Below are positions 44,470 to 53,870 of a stretch of 64,000 bases of DNA, one piece after another. The notes below the pieces were generated by a model. That model was not told the DNA's origin, did no database searches, and worked only from the letters and a program-made list of their open reading frames with translations. This DNA is from an uncultured Pseudomonadota bacterium (GTDB lineage Bacteria > Bdellovibrionota_C > UBA2361 > CALMIO01). The position numbers and the translations under genes are program-made. The stretch covers positions 186,001-250,000 of the forward strand of contig CALMIO010000004.1 in assembly GCA_937864035.1 (NCBI GenBank). Direction: 5' to 3'. The first letter of the stretch is position 1. The number at the start of each line of letters is the position of its first letter.

Positions 44470-45159
44470 ATGAAACTTTCGATCGTCATTCCATGTTATA
44501 ACGAGCGCGATACTATCAAGCAAATCATCTCTGCTGTTAAAGGATCTGGATATGATAAGCAAGAGATTATCGTTGTTGACGATTGTTCAACTGACGGCAC
44601 CAGAGAGATTTTGCGGAATGAACTTTCCTCTTCGGTTGATACGATCGTTTATCATCAAAATAATCAGGGGAAGGGAGCCGCTCTTAGATCCGGCTTTGAG
44701 GCCGCGACCGGAGATGTTGTTGTAGTGCAGGATGCCGATCTTGAATATGACCCGAAAGAGTATCCGCTTTTACTGGAGCCGATTTTAGAAGGTAAAGCAG
44801 ATGTTGTTTTTGGCTCGCGTTTCATGGGCGGCAGACCCCATCGGGTTGTTTATTTTTGGCATTATGTTGGCAATAAGGTGTTAACCTTACTGTCTAACAT
44901 GTTTACCAACATAAATCTTACCGACATGGAAACATGTTATAAGATGTTTCGTCGCGATGTTTTAAATCGGGTCAAAATTGAAGAGAATCGTTTTGGTTTT
45001 GAGCCTGAAATAACAGCTAAAATAGCCAAGCTTGGGGTGCGAATTTATGAAGTTGGTATCTCTTACTATGGACGCACTTACGCCGAAGGGAAAAAGATCG
45101 GTTGGCGAGATGGGTTTAGGGCGATTTACGCGATTTTAAAGTATAATCTATTTCGCTAA
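44470..45159 (+). CDS. GT2 polyprenyl-phosphate sugar synthase-like
   Basis: A 229-residue soluble GT-A enzyme close to dolichyl-phosphate mannose synthase. [13 protein letters not shown] (4-16), [10 protein letters not shown] (near 36), QDADLEYDP (near 88) and the acceptor segment [12 protein letters not shown] are family motifs. No membrane anchor is visible. It probably makes a polyprenyl-phosphate-hexose donor for a periplasmic transferase. It lies 98 bases before the HAD-UbiA gene, in the same direction as the arabinose-donor genes. Confidence 0.85.
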   Translation: MKLSIVIPCYNERDTIKQIISAVKGSGYDKQEIIVVDDCSTDGTREILRNELSSSVDTIVYHQNNQGKGAALRSGFEAATGDVVVVQDADLEYDPKEYPLLLEPILEGKADVVFGSRFMGGRPHRVVYFWHYVGNKVLTLLSNMFTNINLTDMETCYKMFRRDVLNRVKIEENRFGFEPEITAKIAKLGVRIYEVGISYYGRTYAEGKKIGWRDGFRAIYAILKYNLFR

Positions 45160-45257
45160 AATATTCCATATATTTTATACTGCTGAACGCGGGTTTTGAA
45201 TCATTGGTTGCCGCCAATATTATATTGATATCGTGAATTTGCATCCTTATTAAATCG

Positions 45258-46739
45258 ATGGGCAGAGAGTTAGAATCTACTAAGCGAACAATTCCCAAAA
45301 AGATCTTCGTTGATCTAGACGGAACTCTTTTGCTGAGCGATTCAGTATGGGAACTTGTTGTGATGGCAATAAAAATCACCCCATTGGAGCTTCTTTTTTC
45401 TTTATGGGGTCTTTTATGGAGCGGCCGCGCCCTTTTTAAAGAACGCTTAACGCGGGCGGTATTGGCCGCGGCAACTCCGGAAAATTTTAATGTTAAACTA
45501 CTCCCTTATAACAAGGCTCTTATTGATCAATTATCTCTTTTAAAAAAGGAAGGTTGTTCCTTGATTTTGGCGACAGGAGCTAACCAGTTGCTTGCTGAAA
45601 AAATAGTTGAACTCGATAAAGATTTTTTTGATGGCTACATCGCAAGCGATCATAATAGTAATCGTACTGGTCAGCGAAAACTAGAGCTTATAACCGCAAA
45701 TAGCGGAGGAGATGGTTTTGGTTACATTGGTAATTCGGTTGTTGATCTGCCGATTTGGCGAGAGGCTGTTTGGCGAGCTTTTGTTTGTAATTCTTGGCTC
45801 ACTAAAAAGATGGTTTCATCGGTTGTTTTTGATCTGGTGGTGGATGTTCGCTCTTCAAGGCTGAAAGCTTTACTTAAAGCGTTGCGACCTTATCAGTGGA
45901 TTAAAAATATCTTGATTTTCGCTCCGGCTATTTTAGCTCATACAATATTTGACCTGTCCACTTTGATTGCTAATTTTTGGGGTTTTGTGTCTTTCTCGCT
46001 TTTAGCTTCGACGATTTATCTTATCAACGATGCTTTTGATCTCTTTTCCGATCGCGCTCATCCTAAAAAGAGGTTTCGTCCATTCGCTAGCGGTTCTTTG
46101 CCTGTTGGATCAATCTTATTTTTTCTTCCTTTATTTGGAAGTGCCGCATTTTTAATTGCGCTTAGTTTAGGTGGAGAATTTTTGTTCGTGCTAATTAGTT
46201 ATCTTTTGCTCAATCTTTTATACACCTTTAGGTTAAAACAGCTTTTAGTCATTGACCTTATTATTCTTGCGACCTTGTATATTTTGAGATTATCAGCTGG
46301 CGCGGCAGTTAGCAAGGTTGAGCTTTCTCCTTGGTTATTTTTGTTTTCACTCTTTATATTTTTTAGTTTGGCCTGTCTTAAGCGTTACAGCGAAATCAAT
46401 CAAAATCTTCTCAAAGTTGATGATAAATTATCGGGACGAGCTTACAAAGGGATTGATCTTTCGATACTGCAAAATTTAGGGGTAGTTAGCGGAATGCTTA
46501 GCGTTTTGGTGGTTGCTCTTTACATAAATAGTCCGACGGTTTGGAAGCTTTATCTCTCTCCAAATTGGCTTTGGATTATCTGTCCGGCTCTGCTTGGTTG
46601 GATTACGGCGCTTTGGATTAGTTCGGCCCGCGGAGAGTACCTAGAAGAAGATCCGATTATTTTAAGCTTTAAGCATCCAGCCACTTATTTTGCTCTGATT
46701 ACTATTGTTTTTAGTATTATAGCGGCAACTAGTTTTTAA
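45258..46739 (+). CDS. HAD phosphatase-UbiA prenyltransferase fusion (DPPR synthase-like)
   Basis: A 493-residue fusion. Residues 15-200 are a HAD domain (FVDLDGTLLLSD, then GDGFGYIGNSVVDLPI). Residues 210-493 are a UbiA-type polytopic prenyltransferase with LRPYQWIKNILIFAP and the Asp-rich INDAFDLFSDRAHPKKRFRP (near 257). That pattern marks decaprenyl-phosphate 5-phosphoribosyltransferases, which attach PRPP-derived ribose phosphate to a lipid carrier. The fused HAD domain probably removes the 5-phosphate. DprE1-like and DprE2-like genes follow directly, completing a polyprenyl-phosphoryl-arabinose route. Three bases separate it from dprE1. Confidence 0.85.
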   Translation: MGRELESTKRTIPKKIFVDLDGTLLLSDSVWELVVMAIKITPLELLFSLWGLLWSGRALFKERLTRAVLAAATPENFNVKLLPYNKALIDQLSLLKKEGCSLILATGANQLLAEKIVELDKDFFDGYIASDHNSNRTGQRKLELITANSGGDGFGYIGNSVVDLPIWREAVWRAFVCNSWLTKKMVSSVVFDLVVDVRSSRLKALLKALRPYQWIKNILIFAPAILAHTIFDLSTLIANFWGFVSFSLLASTIYLINDAFDLFSDRAHPKKRFRPFASGSLPVGSILFFLPLFGSAAFLIALSLGGEFLFVLISYLLLNLLYTFRLKQLLVIDLIILATLYILRLSAGAAVSKVELSPWLFLFSLFIFFSLACLKRYSEINQNLLKVDDKLSGRAYKGIDLSILQNLGVVSGMLSVLVVALYINSPTVWKLYLSPNWLWIICPALLGWITALWISSARGEYLEEDPIILSFKHPATYFALITIVFSIIAATSF

Positions 46740-46742
46740 TTT

Positions 46743-48086
46743 ATGGCAAGGAAGATGAGCAAGGATATCTTTAGATACCAGCAAACACTTCCTTCTTGGG
46801 GAGGGTTGCCTTCGGCAATTAGTGAGATTTACTCTATTAAAGGATCTTTGAGTGATCTTTTTTCCCGAATTAAAGCAGATAAACTTTTAGTTTATGGAGC
46901 TGGTAGAAGTTATGGCGATTGTTGTTTAAATGATGGAGGCGCTTTACTGCTTGCTAAAGGGTTAGATAATATTTTGGCGTTTGATGCTGATAGTGGTTTG
47001 ATTAGAGTTGAGGCCGGAATTACCTTTGGCGAGCTTTTAAAATTTTCCGTGCCGCGGGGTTTTTTTGTTCCGGTTTCTCCCGGGACGCAATATGTTACGA
47101 TCGGCGGAGCCGTTGCTAATAATATTCATGGGAAAAATCATCACCGCGCAGGTAATTTTGGAGATCATGTGACTCGCATCGGTCTTTTTAGATCTGATTT
47201 TGGTTACGTTGAAATCAGCCGCCAGAAACATCCGGAGCTTTTCAGCGCGACGATAGGGGGGATTGGTTTGACGGGGGTTATTCTCTGGGTTGAGTTTGCT
47301 CTGAAAAGAGTGGTTTCTCCTTGGATTCAGGCTGAGACACGCATTTTTCGCTCTCTCGATCATTTTTTTGAAATATCAGAGAGTTCTAACGGTTTTGAAT
47401 ATACCGTTGCTTGGCTTGATTGTCTTTCTAGCGGGAGGAACTTTGGACGTGGAGTTTTTATCAGTGGGAATCATGGTGCTAACGCAGATCGTCGTCGGTC
47501 AGAAATTTTTAAAATGCCTAAACCTTATATGCCATTTTATGCGCCGGCTTGGACGTTAAATAAATTGAGTGTCAATTTATTTAACTTCTTTTACTATAAT
47601 AGCCATAGAATCAAGCCTCTTAGAGGACTCCAGCATTATGAGAATTTTTTTTACCCCTTAGATAAAGTTGTTAATTGGAATAAGATATATGGACGCAGGG
47701 GATTTTTTCAGTTTCAGGCTGTTTTTGAAAGCGGAACAAACGGAGATTATCTGAAAAAATTTTTACGTAAAATAGCTGATTCTGGATATGCCAGCTTTTT
47801 GGCTGTACTCAAGGAGTTTGGAGAAGTTTCTGATTTAGGGATGTTAAGTTTCCCTAAAAAGGGAGTAACTTTAGCTCTTGATTTTCCGAACAACGGGGAA
47901 AGAACAGTTGATTTTTTAAAAGAGCTTGATCAAATGGTGTCAGATTTTGGCGGAAGGGTATATCCAGCCAAAGATAGCATTATGAGTAGTAAAAATTTCG
48001 CCAAATATTATCCTAAGTTGCCGGATTTTTGTAAATTAAAAGATCCTAGATTTTCTTCTAGTTTTTTCCGGAGGGTTGTCGGGTGA
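46743..48086 (+). CDS. dprE1: Decaprenylphosphoryl-ribose 2'-oxidase-like (DprE1)
   Basis: A 447-residue FAD-linked oxidase of the VAO family. FAD-binding signatures are YGAGRSYGDCCLNDGG (about 49-64) and SPGTQYVTIGGAVANNIHGKN (about 113-133, with the conserved HGKNHH). The C-terminus, YPAKDSIMSSKNFAKYYP, matches DprE1 endings. It oxidises polyprenyl-phosphoryl ribose at C2, the first epimerisation step to arabinose. The stop overlaps the next gene's GTG by four bases. Specificity is inferred from the flanking UbiA and DprE2. Confidence 0.87.
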   Translation: MARKMSKDIFRYQQTLPSWGGLPSAISEIYSIKGSLSDLFSRIKADKLLVYGAGRSYGDCCLNDGGALLLAKGLDNILAFDADSGLIRVEAGITFGELLKFSVPRGFFVPVSPGTQYVTIGGAVANNIHGKNHHRAGNFGDHVTRIGLFRSDFGYVEISRQKHPELFSATIGGIGLTGVILWVEFALKRVVSPWIQAETRIFRSLDHFFEISESSNGFEYTVAWLDCLSSGRNFGRGVFISGNHGANADRRRSEIFKMPKPYMPFYAPAWTLNKLSVNLFNFFYYNSHRIKPLRGLQHYENFFYPLDKVVNWNKIYGRRGFFQFQAVFESGTNGDYLKKFLRKIADSGYASFLAVLKEFGEVSDLGMLSFPKKGVTLALDFPNNGERTVDFLKELDQMVSDFGGRVYPAKDSIMSSKNFAKYYPKLPDFCKLKDPRFSSSFFRRVVG

Positions 48087-49768
48087 AAATAGCGATCTTT
48101 GGAGCATATTCCGGAATTGCCAAAGAAGTTTGCAGGCTTTACGCGCAGTCTGAACACGATCTTTGCCTAGTTGGACGGAATCTTGATAGTTTAGAGGCTC
48201 TCCGTTTAGATCTTATTGCACGTGGCGCTAGAAGTGTTTTGGCAATCGAGTCGAATTTTAGGCCGGACACCGATTATAATAAATTATTGCTTGAGATTGC
48301 TTCTCAACTTGGTGGCTTAGATTTGGCGATTATTGCCTTTGGTTCTCTTGGGAACGAGTATAAAGCGAATTTTGATTTTTCTGAAGCGCGCTCCATTATC
48401 GAAGATAACTATATCTCAGTAGTAGCTCTGACAATTCCGATCGCCCAGTTTTTTGAAAAACAACGATCTGGCAAGTTAGCGGTGATTACTTCGGTTGCTG
48501 GCGATCGGGGACGCGCCAGTAATTATACCTACGGTTCGGCAAAAGCCGGACTTTCTACTTATCTTGAGGGTTTGCGCGGAAGGCTTTTTGCAAGCGGCGT
48601 GGGCGTGCTTGATATTAAGCCCGGTTTTGTTGATACGCCAATGGTTGCAAATTTCAAGAAGAACTTTCTTTTTGCTACGCCTCAAAGGGTGGCGCGCGAC
48701 ATTGTAAAAGCGATTGCTGGCAAGCGAGATCTTTTGTATACGCCTTGGTTTTGGCGGTGGATTATGTTGCTGATTAAACTTACTCCGCGCTGTGTTTATA
48801 AAAGGCTTAAAAGTCGGGCTGGCGGCTTGGCAAAGGCGATAGCTATCGGCTTTCAATTTTCTCTGCCAATTTATTGGTTGATCGCTTGCGCCCCGCCATC
48901 TGGAAAGGTTTTTAAGAGTGAGCTGATGATCTCTTCGGTTGAGGTTAAAGCGGCTGAGTTTGCCGAAGATGCTAGAGCTTATTTTAACTCAGGGCGTTTA
49001 GCGGAGGCAGAAATAAATCTGCGAAAGGCGATCTATCTTGATCCGAAAGCCGAAAACTTAAAGCTCAACCTAATAATTTTGCTTGAAAAACAGGGGCAGT
49101 ACGGTGAGGCACGCAGTTTGGCGAATCAGCTTTATCAAAAAGCTTTGCTTGAAGAAGATAAGCTTAGGTCATTGATATGGAAAAAAAGATTAGCATTGAT
49201 CGATCTGGCTGAAGGTAATTATCAAAAAGCCCGTTTTGGATTTGAATCTATTATTGCTGGTTATTTAGAGGGAAATAACTTTGATGGCGCCGCCCCAGTA
49301 ATTAGGGAGCTAGCGAACCTTGATTTTATCTTAGGAGAAGAGAGATTGGCGCTTTGTGGTTCTTGGAAGGCAGTTGATTTTTCGAACTTTTCCGATGAAC
49401 AGGTTGCCAAGCATCTAAAGTTGTTGACTGCTCTCGGGTTTGCTAAGGCAAATCTTGAATTTCTTCAACATTGGCGTCCAGAGGTTAATCTCGAAGGATT
49501 TTCCCCTCCAATTTTAGCGGCTTTAGCTTTTGCTAGTTTTGAAGAGGGTTATTTGGAGACGGCTCGTTTTGCCGCAGAGAGAGCTCTTGTTAGTCAAGTT
49601 TTAGAGGAACATCTTGTGATTTCTCTCAGGGCATTGCTTCGCCGATTGGTGCCGATTGATCCTGAACTTCCAAATGTCATACTTGAGAGATATTCTAATT
49701 TGCAATTTGCTCCCGTTGTAAAATTATATTTGCCAGCGATTTTTTTGCGGGAGATACAATCTTCTTAA
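48083..49768 (+). CDS. DprE2-like reductase with a C-terminal TPR region
   Basis: A 561-residue protein. Residues 1-255 are a short-chain dehydrogenase: GAYSGIA (6-12) binds NAD(P), SVAGDRGRASNYTYGSAKAG (about 136-155) carries Ser and YxxxK. It reduces the 2-keto product of DprE1 to arabinose. A hydrophobic segment (about 255-270, QFSLPIYWLIA) leads to a TPR-like tail (about 285-561, ARAYFNSGRLAEAEINLRKAIYLDP first). DprE2 proteins are normally about 250 residues, so the tail is an addition. GTG 48083 overlaps dprE1, so translation is coupled. Confidence 0.82.
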   Translation: MKIAIFGAYSGIAKEVCRLYAQSEHDLCLVGRNLDSLEALRLDLIARGARSVLAIESNFRPDTDYNKLLLEIASQLGGLDLAIIAFGSLGNEYKANFDFSEARSIIEDNYISVVALTIPIAQFFEKQRSGKLAVITSVAGDRGRASNYTYGSAKAGLSTYLEGLRGRLFASGVGVLDIKPGFVDTPMVANFKKNFLFATPQRVARDIVKAIAGKRDLLYTPWFWRWIMLLIKLTPRCVYKRLKSRAGGLAKAIAIGFQFSLPIYWLIACAPPSGKVFKSELMISSVEVKAAEFAEDARAYFNSGRLAEAEINLRKAIYLDPKAENLKLNLIILLEKQGQYGEARSLANQLYQKALLEEDKLRSLIWKKRLALIDLAEGNYQKARFGFESIIAGYLEGNNFDGAAPVIRELANLDFILGEERLALCGSWKAVDFSNFSDEQVAKHLKLLTALGFAKANLEFLQHWRPEVNLEGFSPPILAALAFASFEEGYLETARFAAERALVSQVLEEHLVISLRALLRRLVPIDPELPNVILERYSNLQFAPVVKLYLPAIFLREIQSS

Positions 49769-49832
49769 CTTGCGGTTGCGTCTTGAGCGGTGCTATTGTA
49801 GTTATCAAGTGTAGGATTTTCTGCGAATTTAT

Positions 49833-51002
49833 ATGGTTATTGCTGATTTTTTAGAGCGCACCGCTGGTGTTTATAAGAGGTTTTCTCAAATTAAACTTGA
49901 ATTAGTTCAAGCCGGTCGTGAGGTGTTGGATCTGAGTATGATTAACACCGATTTGCCTCCACCGCGAGTTTTAATTGACAAACTTGTTGAAGCGAGCATC
50001 AGACCTAATAACCATCGTTATTCGGCCTCAAGAGGTATTCGTAAGATACGATCTGATTTTGCCGCCAAATATCGCCGTGACTTTCAGGTAGATCTCGATC
50101 CTGATTCCGAAATTTGTGTCGCGCTCGGCACCAAAGATGGCTTGAATTGTTTTTTAGCCGTTGCTTCTCAGCCGGGAGAGTCTATTTTGCTTGCTAGGCC
50201 ATTTTATCCGATGCATTGCTCGACTGCTTTACTGCATAAACTCAGGCCGGTTTTTTATGATATTGGGGGGAGCGAAGCTGAAACAATAGCTAACATTGAG
50301 CGTAGTTTAAACTCCGAAAAAGTTTCATTAGCAATTACCAGTTTTCCCGGTAATCCAATCTCTTTTCAATTCTCTCCAAAATTTGTTGGAGAAGTTGCTA
50401 AAATTTTAACCTCACGAGGAATTAAAGTTTTTAATGACTTTACCTACGCGTCAATGACCTTTAACGGGGCGTCAACTGCTTCAATGCTTGCTTACTCTCG
50501 ATCTGGGGTTATTGAGTCTTTCTCTCTTTCAAAAAGTTTTTCAATCGCTGGTTGGAGAATCGCGGCATTGTTAGGCGATCAAGAGCTTGCTCAAAAAATC
50601 GCTGATTATAAAAGTTTAGTTGATTATGGAAACTTTACTCCTCTGCAAGTAGCGGCAAGTTACGCTTTAAGCCCTCAATTAGATAAATTTCCTCAAGAAA
50701 CCTCGGGTATTTATAAGCGCCGAGGTGATGTTTTAAAAGAGTTGTTGTTACGATGTGGCTTTGAAGTTTCACCTTTTGCGGCTGGTTGTTCGCTTTGGGC
50801 TAAATTTCCAACTGGAATTGATTCAACTGCTTTTGCCGAGAGGTTGCTCTCTGAGTTTGAGATTCATATATCACCCGGAGAGCTTTACGGCGATTCTGAG
50901 CGGTGTTATGGTCGTTTTGCTCTTGTCCACAGCGAGCAGAAGTTAATGAGGCTAGAAGGGGCTTTGCAAGTTCTTTTAACTGAACATGACCGAGCGGTTT
51001 AA
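49833..51002 (+). CDS. PLP aminotransferase, class I/II
   Basis: A 389-residue fold-type I aminotransferase. The PLP-lysine is in SFSLSKSFSIAGWR (Lys near 234). ALGTKDGLNCFLAV, ARPFYPMHC, SFPGNPISF and FNDFTYASM give the other PLP contacts. The C-terminal Arg region is RFALVHSEQ. It resembles the alanine/aspartate or LL-diaminopimelate aminotransferase group, but the substrate is unclear. It follows the arabinose-donor genes by 64 bases and may serve sugar or amino-acid supply. ATG 49833. Confidence 0.85.
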   Translation: MVIADFLERTAGVYKRFSQIKLELVQAGREVLDLSMINTDLPPPRVLIDKLVEASIRPNNHRYSASRGIRKIRSDFAAKYRRDFQVDLDPDSEICVALGTKDGLNCFLAVASQPGESILLARPFYPMHCSTALLHKLRPVFYDIGGSEAETIANIERSLNSEKVSLAITSFPGNPISFQFSPKFVGEVAKILTSRGIKVFNDFTYASMTFNGASTASMLAYSRSGVIESFSLSKSFSIAGWRIAALLGDQELAQKIADYKSLVDYGNFTPLQVAASYALSPQLDKFPQETSGIYKRRGDVLKELLLRCGFEVSPFAAGCSLWAKFPTGIDSTAFAERLLSEFEIHISPGELYGDSERCYGRFALVHSEQKLMRLEGALQVLLTEHDRAV

Positions 51003-51003
51003 G

Positions 51004-52221
51004 ATGTTTATTGGGCGATCTATTAATATTTTTAATATTTTGGAGGTAGTTAAACTAAACGCTCTTACTTTTTTTTTACTGCTAGCCTTTCTCTTATTAT
51101 TATCTACAAATTTATTTGCCGATCAAGGTTGTCTTGAAGCTAATCAGCTTGTTAAGCAGGGAGCCGCTTTAGCGGATGGCTCGGAGCGCGAGATAGAATT
51201 TTATCTTAAAGCCACCGAACTGTGTCCACGAATGGCTGAAAGCCGTTATAATTTGGGGTTGATTTATTTAAAGAAAAAAAAATATTCGGATGCTAGGGAA
51301 TCTTTTTCTAAAGCTCTTAATTTGCGACCTGATCCTGATTTTAAAGTTGCCTTGGCGATGGTTGCTTTGGCCGAAGGAGACTTGGCTGGCGCTCTCGAGC
51401 AATATGAGAATATTCTCAAAGAGAATCCGACTGAGCTCAAAGCAGTTTTGGGTAAGGGCGAAGTCCTTTGGAAACAGGAACGCTTGGCGGAATTGGTAGA
51501 GTTGTTTGAGAAATACAAGGCTGGTAGCGATCAAGCCGCTCAGCTCATCAAAGCTAATTTGGCCTTTGTCTATGAACGTCAGGGGAAATTATCTCAAGGG
51601 CTAGCTTTGTTGGAGGAAGCAAATCGAGGTTTGACAGGGGGTGATTTTGATCTGGATGTTGGTCGGCTGCTTTATAAGCTAGGGCGTTTTGGGGAAGCGG
51701 CGACAGTTCTTGTCGGCGTTGCTAAAAAAGAGCTACCAGCAGGGTTTAATAATTATCTTTATGCGGTAGCTCTTTTGAAAGCCGCTAAATACCAGCAGGC
51801 TGATGTTGTTTTGCGGATGATTAAGGTTAGGGATAATAGATATTCAGAGAGCGATCTTCTTTTAGCTCGCCTATTGGCGCTTGTTGGGCAGAATAAGTTT
51901 AGCGAAGCTCTTGGATTGCTTGGCGAACAGTCGTTTGATGGTGGTGATAAGCGCGAGAGTAGTCAATCAGTGGCGATAGATCTGGCGCGCGGCGCTATTT
52001 TAATTAAACTTGGCGAAATTGAGCAGGCCAAGAAAGTATTTGAAAAGACTCTTCTGCGTGAGCCTGCCAACGCAATAGCTAATAACAATTTAGCGATTGC
52101 TCATTTTTATTCGGGGCGCTTTGATGATGGTATTAAGCTTTTGCTTGAGTCTTTGCGGTTTTCTCCTGATAATTTTGAGATTAGAAGCAATTTAGCGGCG
52201 GCGCGTTCCAGCGCACGCTAG
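51004..52221 (+). CDS. Exported TPR-repeat protein
   Basis: A 405-residue protein from ATG 51004, one base after the aminotransferase stop; the frame can also begin at ATG 50986. The signal peptide core ALTFFLLLAFLLLLSTNLFA cleaves near ADQ. It then carries many TPR-like repeats: ESRYNLGLIYLKKKKYSDARE, GDLAGALEQYENILKENP, EIEQAKKVFEKTLLREPANA, ANNNLAIAHFYSGRFDDGIK. It is probably periplasmic or surface. It closes the region and likely acts in assembly of the glycan or an envelope complex, by position only. A gene-free 286-base stretch follows. Confidence 0.8.
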   Translation: MFIGRSINIFNILEVVKLNALTFFLLLAFLLLLSTNLFADQGCLEANQLVKQGAALADGSEREIEFYLKATELCPRMAESRYNLGLIYLKKKKYSDARESFSKALNLRPDPDFKVALAMVALAEGDLAGALEQYENILKENPTELKAVLGKGEVLWKQERLAELVELFEKYKAGSDQAAQLIKANLAFVYERQGKLSQGLALLEEANRGLTGGDFDLDVGRLLYKLGRFGEAATVLVGVAKKELPAGFNNYLYAVALLKAAKYQQADVVLRMIKVRDNRYSESDLLLARLLALVGQNKFSEALGLLGEQSFDGGDKRESSQSVAIDLARGAILIKLGEIEQAKKVFEKTLLREPANAIANNNLAIAHFYSGRFDDGIKLLLESLRFSPDNFEIRSNLAAARSSAR

Positions 52222-52507
52222 TTGTTGTCGGGTAAATTTTTATTATGACTTCAAAGCGCTTTTCCATCCTCATACAAGCTCTTTTTCTAAAATAAAACAA
52301 TATTAATCTTTAAGCTTGTAAAAAAATATTTAAATCGTTTAAACCAAAAAAATTAACTTTTTCAAGATCTTAAAAAACAATTATTTTTCCAAAAAGCTTG
52401 ATAGTTCTCTTGTTAAATTATCAGTGGTAAAATTTATAGTGGTCAAAAAAACACTACTACGCCTAAGATTAGGATTGGTGTTAGAATATTACTGAAGTAC
52501 AAAAAAT

Positions 52508-53764
52508 ATGTCAGTTAAATTTCGTCCTGAATTAAAGCTAGTAGAGTCGCTTCCTTATTGGAGACGCAGTCTCGCTTTGCGCGGAGATCAATTAGCGGAC
52601 TTTGCCGCGCTTCAAGATGGTCGCTTTGGTGAAGGAGAGCTCGATCAGTTGAGTCTTGGATTTGCAGGTAGGGCTTCTAGCCAGGTTCGACAACGAAGGG
52701 AACTCCGCCATTCTCTACATTATATTTTGCCTACTAATGAGATTCTACCTCCCGAAGCAGCTGAGTATTTTATTAACCGTTTTACAAAAGTGGGGGAGGC
52801 AGTTTTAGATCCGTTCTCTGTTGATGGGGCTGTGCCGCTTGAAGCTTCTTTGATGAAGCGTCGTGCCATTTATTCGGTATGGACGAAGCAGGCGCGGCAC
52901 ACGACCAGCGCTAAGTTGCGTCCGGCTGATCTTGCCGAAGTCGCTTTGTGGCTACAAACTATTCATTTTAGAAAGCCGATTGATCTTTCTGAGTACAAGA
53001 TCTACTTTAAAAATTTTTACCATCCTGACACTTTCAGAGAGATTTGGCATTTGCGACAGGCTGTGTTAAGTGGACCTGATCGTATAGCTGATTTTGTTGG
53101 CGTTTTGGCTGCCGGTTTGCTCCATGGAAACACTCAGCAATTTTTATCCGCATTTACCACTTCGCAAGTGGCTTTGCAACCTAGTGAGCAGGAAAGATTA
53201 AATTTTAAGCGGGCCGAATCTCCAGAGTACAGGCAGTTAGTTCCTCGATTGCTTAGTCGGGTTGCTCATGTTGCACGCGATGGTTTTGGCAGAGAATTGA
53301 GAGATGCCGCAACTAATTCCTTGCTTTGTGGTGATCCGCGAGACTTGACGGGAGTAAAAAGTTCGAGCGTTGCTCTTGTTTTGACCACTTTATGGCCCGG
53401 ATGGGTTGCTCGACCTGAATCGTTTTCTTGGATTAGGGAGTGGTTTTTTGGAGTTACTCCCAAACAATCTTTAGATATGCCTAGCAAATTGATAGTCAAT
53501 GATGGTTGGGGTGAATTTATTAGTGAGGTTATTTTTGAATTGGCGCGTGTTGTGAGTTCTGGTGGTAGAGTTGTTTTTGCTTTAAAGGCGAGCGAAGAGA
53601 GTGAATCAATCTTAAAAGAAGTTGTTCAAAACTCTTCGGCTGGCGCTTTTGTTGCCGAAGGTTCTTTTTATTTGGCGACCGATTCTTTATCCGAGTTTGA
53701 TCCTCAACTGGCAAGAGATTTAAAGAATAGCTCTATTCTTTATCAAGTTTTTCGTCGAAAATAA
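52508..53764 (+). CDS. DNA-methyltransferase-like protein lacking catalytic motifs
   Basis: A 418-residue protein whose architecture follows amino-methyltransferases such as the one at 4671-6260. HSLHYILPTNEILPPEAAEY precedes motif I VLDPFSVDGAVPLEA (about 99-113), where the usual DPFxGSGTT has become DPFSVDGAV. The catalytic NPPY/SPPY position reads TTLWPGW (293-299). Both SAM-loop glycines and the catalytic motif are thus altered, so methylation is unlikely. FVALKASEE-like strand order continues to the end. It may bind DNA or act as a regulator. It lies 106 bases before the CobB-like gene. ATG 52508. Confidence 0.6.
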   Translation: MSVKFRPELKLVESLPYWRRSLALRGDQLADFAALQDGRFGEGELDQLSLGFAGRASSQVRQRRELRHSLHYILPTNEILPPEAAEYFINRFTKVGEAVLDPFSVDGAVPLEASLMKRRAIYSVWTKQARHTTSAKLRPADLAEVALWLQTIHFRKPIDLSEYKIYFKNFYHPDTFREIWHLRQAVLSGPDRIADFVGVLAAGLLHGNTQQFLSAFTTSQVALQPSEQERLNFKRAESPEYRQLVPRLLSRVAHVARDGFGRELRDAATNSLLCGDPRDLTGVKSSSVALVLTTLWPGWVARPESFSWIREWFFGVTPKQSLDMPSKLIVNDGWGEFISEVIFELARVVSSGGRVVFALKASEESESILKEVVQNSSAGAFVAEGSFYLATDSLSEFDPQLARDLKNSSILYQVFRRK

Positions 53765-53870
53765 AAGCAATAGTTATCTTTAATGCCTTAATAATTCTCT
53801 AGTCGTTTGTGTTTCTAGTTTGAAAATTTTATTAAGATTGCGGCCTGATTTTTTTTAAAGGTGGCTGATT

